Below, one piece after another: positions 6,650-13,834 of a DNA stretch of 40,507 nt (position 1 is the first letter of the stretch; every line of letters begins with the position of its first letter). The notes under the pieces are model-generated. The model did not search any database and was not told the origin of the DNA. It saw nothing but the letters and a program-made list of their open reading frames with translations. The position numbers and the translations under genes are program-made. The DNA is from RGIG6165 sp045545175. GTDB taxonomy: Bacteria > Bacillota > Clostridia > Oscillospirales > Feifaniaceae. Where the stretch lies: the NCBI GenBank assembly GCA_045545175.1, contig JAZQAK010000034.1, positions 1-40,507 on the forward strand, read 5' to 3'.

Positions 6650-8422
6650 TTACTTGCTAAGGTTTGCTTCAAGAGTAGCAAGCTCGTCAGCCATTTCCCC
6701 CGGAAGTCTGTCAAACTTAGCAAAGAATTCCTTGATGCCTGCTGCTTCTTCCTGCCATACAGCCTTGTCAACTGAAAGGAGTTCCTTAACAGTGTCAACG
6801 TCAATGTCAAGACCTTCGATGTTGATATCTTCAGCCTTGGGAACGTAACCGATAGCAACTTCGTCAGCGTCAACCTTGTCTTCGCAACGGTCAAGAATCC
6901 ACATAAGAACTCTCATATTGTCGCCAAATCCGGGCCAGATGAAGTTGCCTTCATCGTCTTTTCTGAACCAGTTAACGTTGAATATCTTGGGCTGTTTTGT
7001 AAGCTTCTTGCCCATTTCGAGCCAGTGACCGAAGTAGTCACCCATGTTGTATCCGCAGAAGGGAAGCATAGCCATGGGGTCACGGCGAACAACGCCTACA
7101 GCACCTGCTGCAGCTGCAGTTGTTTCAGATGCCATCGTAGCACCAACGAATACACCGTGCTGCCAGTTTCTTGACTGGTATACCAGCGGAGCTGCCTTAG
7201 CACGTCTGCCACCGAAGATGATTGCAGATACCGGAACACCGTCCTTAGAATTGAATTCCTTGGAGATGCAGGGGCAGTTTTCTGCAGGAGCAGTAAATCT
7301 TGAGTTGGGATGAGCAAGCTTTTCGCCTGAAGCGATAAATTCAGGACCGTTAACCTTAGCACCCTTCCACTCTTCTGCATTAACAGGAGGATTCTTGTCA
7401 AGACCTTCCCACCAAACAGTGTTGTTATCAAGATTTCTTGCAACGTTTGTAAAGATTGTGCCCTTCTTTGTTGACATAAGAGCATTGTAGTTTGTCTTTT
7501 CAGACGTACCGGGAGCAACACCGAAGAAACCGTTTTCGGGGTTAACAGCCCAGAGACCGCCGTCAGGACCAACACGGAGCCAAGCGATATCGTCGCCTAC
7601 GCACCATACCTTGTAGCCCTTATCCTTGTAAATTGAAGGAGGAATAAGCATAGCAAGGTTTGTCTTACCGCAAGCTGAGGGGAATGCAGCACAGATGTAC
7701 TTAACTTCACCCTGGGGATTTTCGATACCGAGGATAAGCATATGCTCAGCCATCCAGCCTTCAAGCTTACCGAGGTAAGAAGCGATACGGAGAGCAAAGC
7801 ACTTCTTACCGAGAAGTACGTTACCGCCGTAAGCAGAGTTAACTGACATAATCGTGTTTTCTTCGGGGAACTGAACGATGTACTTATCGTCATCGCTGAG
7901 GTCAGCCTTTGAATGGAGACACTTAACGAAATCGTCATCAGGACCGAGAACGTCAACAACCTGCTGACCAACTCTTGTCATGATTGCCATGTTGAGTACA
8001 ACGTAGATAGAGTCTGTAAGTTCAACACCGATCTTAGCGAAGGGTGAACCGGGAACGCCCATTGAGTAAGGAATAGCGTACATAACTCTGCCCTTCATTG
8101 AGCCGTCGTAAAGCTTGTCGAGCTTAGCATGCATTTCAGCAGGATCCATCCAGTTGTTTGTGGGGCCTGCTTCTTCCTTTGTCTTTGCACAGATGAATGT
8201 TCTTGCTTCAACACGTGCAACGTCTGTGGGCTTTGTGCGGTGATAGTAGCATCCGGGAAGAAGTTCGCTGTTAAGAGCGATGATTTCACCCGTAGCGCAA
8301 GCTTCTGCACGAAGCATATCGAGCTGTGCTTCACTACCGTCGATCCAGAGGATGCTGTCCGGCTTTGTGAGAGCTGCTACTTCTTCAACCCATTTGTTTA
8401 CTTTTGCGTTGTTGATAACCAT
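6650..8422 (-). CDS. pckG: Phosphoenolpyruvate carboxykinase (GTP)
   Basis: This cytosolic enzyme interconverts oxaloacetate plus GTP with PEP, CO2 and GDP. In fermenters it often runs towards carboxylation. The 590-residue length fits the GTP family, not the shorter ATP family. The P-loop FPSACGKTNLAM (247-258) contains the hyper-reactive family cysteine C251 and catalytic K253. The segments YGGNVLLGKKCFALRIAS and GRRAKAAPLVYQSRNW are also GTP-PEPCK hallmarks. An AGAAGGAGA site precedes the ATG. It lies 21 bases after rsmA, so it may be co-transcribed, though it could have its own promoter inside rsmA. Synonymous codon choice looks more restricted than in its neighbours, suggesting high expression. 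Confidence 0.97.
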   Translation of the reverse strand: MVINNAKVNKWVEEVAALTKPDSILWIDGSEAQLDMLRAEACATGEIIALNSELLPGCYYHRTKPTDVARVEARTFICAKTKEEAGPTNNWMDPAEMHAKLDKLYDGSMKGRVMYAIPYSMGVPGSPFAKIGVELTDSIYVVLNMAIMTRVGQQVVDVLGPDDDFVKCLHSKADLSDDDKYIVQFPEENTIMSVNSAYGGNVLLGKKCFALRIASYLGKLEGWMAEHMLILGIENPQGEVKYICAAFPSACGKTNLAMLIPPSIYKDKGYKVWCVGDDIAWLRVGPDGGLWAVNPENGFFGVAPGTSEKTNYNALMSTKKGTIFTNVARNLDNNTVWWEGLDKNPPVNAEEWKGAKVNGPEFIASGEKLAHPNSRFTAPAENCPCISKEFNSKDGVPVSAIIFGGRRAKAAPLVYQSRNWQHGVFVGATMASETTAAAAGAVGVVRRDPMAMLPFCGYNMGDYFGHWLEMGKKLTKQPKIFNVNWFRKDDEGNFIWPGFGDNMRVLMWILDRCEDKVDADEVAIGYVPKAEDINIEGLDIDVDTVKELLSVDKAVWQEEAAGIKEFFAKFDRLPGEMADELATLEANLSK

Positions 8423-8443
8423 AGTTTTTTCTCCTTCTATAAA

Positions 8444-9301
8444 TTATTTTAATATATTTGATAAGTTGCAAAAATCCTCAAGCGACATCCTCTCTGCCCT
8501 TATGTCAGCAGAAAGACCGAGCCTCCTGAGTGCTGATGCCGTAATTTCTTTGCCCGAAACACCTGCCACGGCGTTTACAAGCGTTTTTCTTCGCTGGGAA
8601 TACGCAGCCTTGATAAGCGTGAACATAAACTTTTCGTTTTTTGCCTGCACGGGCGGCTGCTCCAACGGAATGAGTGAAATAACTGCCGAATCAACTTTGG
8701 GTACGGGCATAAACTTTTCTTTACCCACGGGGAAAAGAATTTCCGTTTTTGCACGGTACTGCACCGCAAGAGTTACAGCACCCATATCCCTTGAGGGCTT
8801 GTCGGCACAAAGCCTTTCCGCCACTTCCTTCTGCACCATTACAGTGATTCGTTCAAGCGGCAACTTCTTCTCTAAAAGCCCCATTATTATCGGCGTCGTT
8901 ATATAGTAAGGAAGATTGGCACACACGACAACCCTGTCAATGCCCCTTGAAGTAAACTCTTCCTCAATGAGAGAAGCGGCGTCTATTTTAAGAAAATCCG
9001 CATTTATAACCTTTAAATTTTCAAAATGGCCAACCGTATCGTCAAGCACGGGAATGAGCGACTTGTCTATTTCAACAGCAACTACCCTGCCTGCCGCCGA
9101 GCACAATTCGTATGTAAGCGGCCCGAAACCGGGGCCTATTTCGATGACACCCGTGTTTTTATCTATCTCACTCTGACGGACAATTTCCCTGGGAATTTCA
9201 GGGTCAATCAAAAAATTCTGACCCAGACTTTTCGAAAAAGAAAACCCGTATTTATTGCGGATAGCATTTATAACCTTGATGTCACAAAGTACGTTTTCCA
9301 A
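8444..9301 (-). CDS. rsmA: 16S rRNA (adenine1518/1519-N6,N6)-dimethyltransferase
   Basis: KsgA/RsmA dimethylates two adjacent adenines in helix 45 of 16S rRNA using SAM. The 285-residue protein has the family opening SLGQNFLID, SAM motif I (VIEIGPGFGPLT, about 52-63), an acidic DFLKID strand, the catalytic motif IV NLPYYITTPI (about 128-137) and the C-terminal helical domain. The start codon is TTG at 9301, preceded by a GGGGGGA site. The nearby ATG is in another frame. A good minus-strand promoter lies about 25 bases upstream. Confidence 0.96.
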   Translation of the reverse strand: MENVLCDIKVINAIRNKYGFSFSKSLGQNFLIDPEIPREIVRQSEIDKNTGVIEIGPGFGPLTYELCSAAGRVVAVEIDKSLIPVLDDTVGHFENLKVINADFLKIDAASLIEEEFTSRGIDRVVVCANLPYYITTPIIMGLLEKKLPLERITVMVQKEVAERLCADKPSRDMGAVTLAVQYRAKTEILFPVGKEKFMPVPKVDSAVISLIPLEQPPVQAKNEKFMFTLIKAAYSQRRKTLVNAVAGVSGKEITASALRRLGLSADIRAERMSLEDFCNLSNILK

Positions 9302-9324
9302 AGGATCCCCCCATTTTTCATCTT

Positions 9325-9353
9325 ATCATACCACATATTTAAAATATTTTCAA
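9325..9353 (-). promoter_or_regulatory. Promoter of rsmA-pckG
   Basis: On the minus strand a TTGAAA -35 box (9348-9353) and a TATGAT -10 box (9325-9330) are 17 bases apart. The start point is predicted near 9318, leaving a leader of under 20 bases. Confidence 0.7.
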
Positions 9354-9358
9354 TTAAA

Positions 9359-9387
9359 TTGACAACTTTTTTGCATTTTGGTATCAT
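9359..9387 (+). promoter_or_regulatory. Promoter of the PPTase/EamA operon
   Basis: A perfect TTGACA -35 box (9359-9364) and a TATCAT -10 box (9382-9387) have a 17-base spacer. Its -35 box is only 5 bases from the -35 box of the divergent rsmA promoter. Confidence 0.8.
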
Positions 9388-9421
9388 ATAAAACAAATTT
9401 CTAATTATTTATGAGGTGCAA

Positions 9422-9850
9422 ATGTTCAAATACTACAAATTCATCTCGGATAATTTGGTGGAAAAAGATTTTTCACTGTCGGATACAGCTTTGTCTTTTG
9501 CGAAAGATGCAGGTTTTGACCGTATTTATAAAGTTGACGGTGTTCCCAAGGTCGATAACGGTTACGTCAGCGTTACCCATTGCGGAAACCGTGCTTATAT
9601 CGCCTTTTCGGACAAAAAAGTCGGCATTGACTGTGAATATATCCGTACCGCCCCTCCCCGTCTTTCGCAGAAATTAGGGGTGGCGGGCAAGGCGTTTTTC
9701 TGTGAATGGACCAAACGCGAAGCCCTTGCAAAGGCGTGCGGTCAGCCCATAGTAAAAATGCTTGGTGACGTGTCTGATACAGCGGACAAATATAATATCG
9801 AAACTTTTGAGGATGACGGTTTTATCGTCACGGTGGCATATGAAAAATAA
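9422..9850 (+). CDS. Short 4'-phosphopantetheinyl transferase-like protein
   Basis: The 142-residue protein carries the Sfp/AcpS-superfamily Mg-binding motif VGIDCE (67-72, with D70 and E72). It also has a WTKREALAK segment (96-104) corresponding to the family W-T-x-K-E-A-x-x-K helix, and an upstream VTHCGN strand-turn in place of the usual S-H-S pattern. Family members transfer phosphopantetheine from CoA to carrier proteins. It is much shorter than Sfp (about 220 residues), and the conserved Lys of the helix is Arg99, so activity or specificity may differ. I set the start at ATG 9422 because the GAGGTG site covers the alternative GTG at 9416. It overlaps the next small gene by 11 bases. Confidence 0.7.
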   Translation: MFKYYKFISDNLVEKDFSLSDTALSFAKDAGFDRIYKVDGVPKVDNGYVSVTHCGNRAYIAFSDKKVGIDCEYIRTAPPRLSQKLGVAGKAFFCEWTKREALAKACGQPIVKMLGDVSDTADKYNIETFEDDGFIVTVAYEK

Positions 9851-9965
9851 ACTTATTGCAATCATAATAATCATCGTAGCAATACTGCTCTGCACTCTTT
9901 TTGCAGATTTTGACTTTGGCGGTAACACGGTGGAAATAGGCGGACAGGAAATAGTTTTAAAATGA
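9840..9965 (+). CDS. 41-residue single-pass membrane peptide
   Basis: This small gene opens at ATG 9840, inside the end of the PPTase-like gene, and ends overlapping the EamA gene start (ATGA at 9962-9965). It encodes a Lys-start peptide with a long Ile/Val/Leu-rich hydrophobic helix (about 5-22), then a short acidic and Gly-rich tail ending GGQEIVLK. The helix implies one membrane span with the tail outside or in the cytosol. Tight overlaps on both sides argue for real, translationally coupled expression. I recognise no family, and no function can be assigned. Confidence 0.6.
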   Translation: MKNKLIAIIIIIVAILLCTLFADFDFGGNTVEIGGQEIVLK

Positions 9966-10822
9966 AAGAAACACAGAACAAAAAAGGTATAATTTTAATG
10001 CTCGTCTGTGCTGCAATGTGGAGCACGGCGGGGCTTATATTCAAATTTATAAATCTCTCGGAAAACGGTCTTTACAACGGTCTTGCCGTGGCTGGTATGA
10101 GAAGTCTTTTTGCGGCATTTGCCATGTATGCAGGTATGAAAATCCTTTGCAAAAAGGTGATTTTTTCTAAGCAAAGTTTTGCCTGCGGTCTTCTTGCGGC
10201 GGCAACGTTTATATGCTTCGTCGTATCAAATCAGTTTACCTCGGCGGCAAACGCGATTGTACTGCAGTTTACGGGCCCCATCTTCATAATTATCGAAAGT
10301 TACATTTTTCTTCACAGAAAGGCAACGAGGCTTGATATAGTAACTTCCGTCATCACCTTTTTGGGCGTCGGACTTTTTGTTATCGACGGCATATCGGGCG
10401 GCAGTGTTTTGGGAAATATAGTTGCACTTTTCAGCGGTCTTTTCTTCGGTTCGACCTTTCTGTTCGTGGGTGAGGGTGACAGTGAGACGAGAATGTCGGC
10501 TTTGCTTATCGGTCATATAATAACGGCTGTGGCAGGTCTTCCCTTTCTTGCATTTGCTGACAACGGCGTGCAGGCAACAAGCCTTTTGCTGTTAATATTC
10601 TTAGGCGTTTTTCAGCTTGGAATACCTTATCTCCTCTTTACGATTGCCTCGGGCTACTGCTCTGCCCTGTCGCTTTCCCTGCTGAGCGTTATCGAGCCTT
10701 TGCTCAATCCCGTGTGGGTTGCGCTGTTCTACGGTGAAATGCCGTCTTTAACCGCCTTTATCGGTGCGGTAATCGTGCTTGGTGCGGTAACGGTCAGAAG
10801 TGTGATTCTTTCAAAAAAATAA
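9962..10822 (+). CDS. EamA/DMT-family transporter
   Basis: This 286-residue integral membrane protein has about ten transmembrane helices arranged as two EamA repeats (about 8-140 and 150-283). The first helix contains the AAMWSTAGLIFK pattern, and the second repeat ends in the PLLNPVWVALFYGE motif common to the drug/metabolite transporter superfamily. Such proteins usually export metabolites or amino acids; the substrate is not predictable here. It is translationally coupled to the small membrane peptide and is the last gene of the unit, ending at the terminator 10830-10855. Confidence 0.9.
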   Translation: MKETQNKKGIILMLVCAAMWSTAGLIFKFINLSENGLYNGLAVAGMRSLFAAFAMYAGMKILCKKVIFSKQSFACGLLAAATFICFVVSNQFTSAANAIVLQFTGPIFIIIESYIFLHRKATRLDIVTSVITFLGVGLFVIDGISGGSVLGNIVALFSGLFFGSTFLFVGEGDSETRMSALLIGHIITAVAGLPFLAFADNGVQATSLLLLIFLGVFQLGIPYLLFTIASGYCSALSLSLLSVIEPLLNPVWVALFYGEMPSLTAFIGAVIVLGAVTVRSVILSKK

Positions 10823-10829
10823 AGTCGAA

Positions 10830-10855
10830 GAGTGTCTGTAACAGGCACTCTTTTT
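10830..10855 (+). terminator. Terminator after the EamA gene
   Basis: A 9-bp stem with one G-U pair (10830-10838 with 10842-10850) and a 3-base loop is followed by five Ts. Confidence 0.85.
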
Positions 10856-10858
10856 GTG

Positions 10859-10887
10859 TTGCTTTTTTACGTATAGTCTGTTATAAT
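10859..10887 (+). promoter_or_regulatory. Promoter of the SRP RNA gene
   Basis: TTGCTT (10859-10864) and a perfect TATAAT (10882-10887) are separated by 17 bases, placing initiation a few bases before the mature 5' end. Confidence 0.8.
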
Positions 10888-10899
10888 TGAAAAATACGG

Positions 10900-11193
10900 A
10901 CAGCATACAAAACCGCACTAATCGGGGATGTAGCGGCACCCTGTAGTCTGCAATCCGCTATAGCAGAGAAAAGTGTGCGTGCCGAGGGCATCGGCTGTGT
11001 CACAGCAGCCGTTTTCGGAGCGTTGATAAGCAGTCCTTATGCGATTATATACCGTGAACCTGGTCAGGCGGGGAACCGAGCAGCCATAAGCGGATTTTAT
11101 AATGTGCCATAAGAAAAGCTGTTTTGAGTGATGAAAACGGAAATGCGGGCGTAGCCGATGTTCAGAGTCGCACCGTGCGGTTTTGTATGCTGT
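10900..11193 (+). ncRNA. ffs: Signal recognition particle RNA, large Bacillus type (4.5S/6S-like scRNA)
   Basis: The RNA scaffold of the SRP binds Ffh and targets nascent membrane proteins. Nineteen bases at 10900-10918 pair perfectly with 11175-11193, defining both ends of a 294-nt molecule. The 5' Alu domain (around 10918-10975) matches the B. subtilis scRNA layout, with GGGGATGTAGCGG and CTGCAATCCGCT segments. The S-domain apical helix 8 region, with TGAACCTGGTCAGG and a GAGCAGCC asymmetric loop, lies around 11054-11085. The loop reads GGGGAACC, so the tetraloop is the GGAA type. The following dnaX-ybaB-recR order is the classical Bacillus arrangement. No terminator is evident before dnaX, so read-through is possible. 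Confidence 0.95.
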
Positions 11194-11230
11194 TACGTTA
11201 AGTTAAGATAAATGCGAAAGGAGAGTTTTT

Positions 11231-12748
11231 ATGTCATACCGTGCTCTTTACAGAAAATGGCGTCCCGTGGATTTTGATGACGTTGCAGGACAGGAGCATA
11301 TCGTTTCCATACTGAGAAACGAGGTTAAAGAAAATAAACTCTCACACGCATATCTGTTCTGCGGTACACGCGGAACGGGTAAGACGAGTATTGCAAAGAT
11401 ACTTGCAAAGGCAGTAAACTGCGAAAATCCGAAAGACGGTAATCCCTGTAACGAATGTGAATCGTGTAAGGCTGTTAACAGCGGTTCGGGTGTGGACGTT
11501 ATTGAACTTGACGCCGCTTCAAACAACGGTGTTGACGACGTAAGGCGTATAAGGGACGAGGTGTTTTTCTCACCCGTTTCCTCAAAGTACAAGGTCTACA
11601 TCATAGACGAGGTGCATATGCTCACCCTGCCTGCATTCAACGCCCTTCTCAAGACGATTGAAGAGCCGCCTTCACACGCCATATTCATTCTGGCAACCAC
11701 GGAATTTGCAAAAGTTCCTGCGACTATTCTGTCACGTTGTCAGCGTTACGATTTCAGGCGTATTCCCGTCGCAACCATTGAAAAGCGTATTCTTTCGGTC
11801 TGCGAAAAAGAAAATATAAAAATTGAAGGCGATGCGGCAAAACTCATTGCAAAACTTGCTGACGGTGCGCTTCGTGATGCACTTTCCATTTTGGATCAGT
11901 GTTTTGCATCGACCGACGATATAACCTATGAAGTTGCCGCAAAGATAACGGGTATAGGTACGAGGACGTATCTTAATTCACTTGCACAGGCAGTAATAAA
12001 TTCCGACTTTCCGTCAGCACTCAAAGCGGTTGAGGAACTTTCTCTCACCAGCAAGGGCTATGTTACGGCGGCTGAAGAACTTCTCGTTCTGCTTCGTGAC
12101 GCTCTCGTGATAAAAACCGTGTCCGACCCGTCGGAACTTCTGGCATCACCGCCTCTTGACCATGCGGTTGCACAGTCACTTTCCTCTTTAAGTGAGGCAA
12201 GGCTTTTAAACCTCTGCTCCATATGTCAGGACGAGGCGGACAAGATAAAGCGTCTGGGCGGACGGAGAACGGATTTTGAGGTGTTTGTTTTCAAACTCTG
12301 CTCACCGCTGTCACTCGGCTCACTTGAAGCGTATGAAGAAAGGCTTTTTGAACTTGAACGCAAGCTTGCAGGCGCACCTGCCGTCACGGTAACCGAGAAA
12401 AAGGTAGAAGTGAAAGTGCCCGAAAAAGCTCCCGAAAAGCCGAAAACAATACAGGAAAAACCATCTGCCCCCTCAAACAACTGGGCAGAAATAAAAGCAA
12501 AACTTGAACCGTCCGTTACATCGATTGCGGCAAACTGTGAAGTTACTGAAAGTGCAGATGAGATAATAATAAAAGCAAAGGGTATGTCGTACAGACTGCT
12601 CACTTCAAGCACTACAATCGTATCGCAGATAAAAGCCGTTGCATCGACCGTTACGGGCAAGGATATAAAAATAACCGTACAGAGTGCCGAGGAGAAAAAG
12701 GATGCTTTTGACTCACTTCGGGATACGGGCATTAAATTTATTGATTAG
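11231..12748 (+). CDS. dnaX: DNA polymerase III subunit tau/gamma
   Basis: This is the AAA+ clamp-loader ATPase of the replicative polymerase. The 505-residue protein has Walker A GTRGTGKT (45-52), a zinc module C64, C73, C76, C79, Walker B VYIIDEVHML (about 122-131), the SRC sensor motif (LSRCQRY) and the clamp-loader collar domain (about 245-360). A Lys/Pro/Glu-rich linker (about 385-420) and a small C-terminal tau-like domain follow. A good AAAGGAGAG site precedes the ATG. I found no clear slippery heptamer for a programmed frameshift in the linker: the A-runs have only five As. It is followed by ybaB after 12 bases. Confidence 0.97.
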   Translation: MSYRALYRKWRPVDFDDVAGQEHIVSILRNEVKENKLSHAYLFCGTRGTGKTSIAKILAKAVNCENPKDGNPCNECESCKAVNSGSGVDVIELDAASNNGVDDVRRIRDEVFFSPVSSKYKVYIIDEVHMLTLPAFNALLKTIEEPPSHAIFILATTEFAKVPATILSRCQRYDFRRIPVATIEKRILSVCEKENIKIEGDAAKLIAKLADGALRDALSILDQCFASTDDITYEVAAKITGIGTRTYLNSLAQAVINSDFPSALKAVEELSLTSKGYVTAAEELLVLLRDALVIKTVSDPSELLASPPLDHAVAQSLSSLSEARLLNLCSICQDEADKIKRLGGRRTDFEVFVFKLCSPLSLGSLEAYEERLFELERKLAGAPAVTVTEKKVEVKVPEKAPEKPKTIQEKPSAPSNNWAEIKAKLEPSVTSIAANCEVTESADEIIIKAKGMSYRLLTSSTTIVSQIKAVASTVTGKDIKITVQSAEEKKDAFDSLRDTGIKFID

Positions 12749-12760
12749 GAGAATTTATAT

Positions 12761-13114
12761 ATGAAAGCAAGATTACCGCAGGGTTTTAATCAGGGTGGCG
12801 CAGGAAATATGCAGAATTTGCTCAAGCAGGCGCAGAAGGTGCAGGAGGATATGCAGAATATGTCTGCCGAGCTTGAGGAGAGGACGTATACGGCAACTGC
12901 AGGCGGCGAGCTTGTGAGCGCTACCGTAAAGGGCACGAAGCACGTTTCGGATATAACTATATCTCCCGACGTTGTTGACCCCGATGATATAGAAATGTTG
13001 CAGGACCTCGTTATTGCGGCAGTAAACAGTGCCATTGAAGCGGCTGAAAAAGATGCCGAGGAAGAAATGGCAAAGATTCAGACACAGATGCCCTCTGTAC
13101 CGGGCCTGTTTTAA
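12761..13114 (+). CDS. YbaB/EbfC-family nucleoid-associated protein
   Basis: This small 117-residue dimeric DNA-binding protein has a Gly/Gln/Asn-rich N-terminal tail, a coiled-coil helix (about 20-45), a beta-hairpin core with the GGELVSATVKG motif (about 49-59), and a C-terminal acidic helix. The position between dnaX and recR is the most conserved placement of this family in Firmicutes and supports the call. It starts 12 bases after dnaX with an AGGAG site and is certainly in the same operon. The usual 100-120 residue length is kept. Confidence 0.93.
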   Translation: MKARLPQGFNQGGAGNMQNLLKQAQKVQEDMQNMSAELEERTYTATAGGELVSATVKGTKHVSDITISPDVVDPDDIEMLQDLVIAAVNSAIEAAEKDAEEEMAKIQTQMPSVPGLF

Positions 13115-13154
13115 GCAACAGGTAAGATTGAATAGGTTGTGAGGAAACTTCTTT

Positions 13155-13206
13155 GGAATTACAATTTGATTGATTTTTGATAAAATCAAAAATCTTCAAT
13201 AATTCC
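13155..13206 (+). repeat. Long imperfect hairpin between ybaB and recR
   Basis: GGAATTA (13155-13161) pairs with TAATTCC (13200-13206). Inside, a perfect GATTTTTGAT/ATCAAAAATC stem closes on a 3-base loop. There is no T-run after it, so it looks like an RNA processing or stability element, not a terminator. Confidence 0.45.
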
Positions 13207-13234
13207 GAATTCCGGATTGATTTAAAGGTGAACT

Positions 13235-13834
13235 ATGCAATACTACATTCCCCCCATTTCAAAACTTATAGAACAATTTGCAAAACTGCCGGGAATAGGC
13301 CATAAAACAGCCTCACGCCTGGCTTTTGCCGTTATCGGTATGAGTGAAAGTTCGGCAGAGGAATTTATATCGGCAATAAAAGGTGTCAAGACGGGCATCT
13401 GCTACTGCAACGTATGCCAGAATCTGTCGGATACGGCAATCTGCTCTATCTGCTCAAACGAAGTGAGAGACAAGTCGACAATCTGCGTGGTTGAAGAGCC
13501 GAAGGACGTTATTGCATTTGAAAAAACGAGGGAATACAAGGGGCTTTACCACGTGCTTCACGGTACTATGTCACCCTCTGACGGTATCGGTCCCGATGAT
13601 ATAAAGATAAAAGAGCTTATAAACCGCCTTTCCGACGACACGGTTAAGGAGATAATCCTTGCGACCAATCCGACCGTGGAGGGAGAGACGACTGCCATGT
13701 ATATAAGCAGACTTGTGAAACCGCTCGGCGTGAAGGTTACACGTATTGCCTACGGTATACCCGTGGGCGGTGAACTCGAATACGCTGACGAGGTTACACT
13801 TGCCCGCGCTATTGAAGGGAGACGTGAGTTGTGA
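13235..13834 (+). CDS. recR: Recombination mediator protein RecR
   Basis: RecR acts with RecF and RecO to load RecA at gaps. The 199-residue length is normal. An N-terminal helix-hairpin-helix (LPGIGHKTASRLAF, about 18-31) is followed by the zinc finger C58, C61, C70, C73. A Toprim domain (about 80-170) opens with CVVEEPKDV and contains the acidic TNPTVEGE motif, and the C terminus has the Walker-B-like ARAIEGRREL segment. An AAAGGTGA site precedes the ATG. The stop overlaps the next gene start by 4 bases. Confidence 0.97.
   Translation: MQYYIPPISKLIEQFAKLPGIGHKTASRLAFAVIGMSESSAEEFISAIKGVKTGICYCNVCQNLSDTAICSICSNEVRDKSTICVVEEPKDVIAFEKTREYKGLYHVLHGTMSPSDGIGPDDIKIKELINRLSDDTVKEIILATNPTVEGETTAMYISRLVKPLGVKVTRIAYGIPVGGELEYADEVTLARAIEGRREL

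Noticed and set aside
10900..11193. Interpreting the RNA before dnaX as RNase P or tmRNA
   Set aside because: The perfect pairing of the ends, the Alu-domain segments shared with Bacillus scRNA and the GGTCAGG helix-8 region identify SRP RNA.
12370..12480. Programmed frameshift in dnaX giving a gamma subunit
   Set aside because: The linker A-runs have only five As, no canonical slippery heptamer is present, and no clear stimulatory hairpin is seen.
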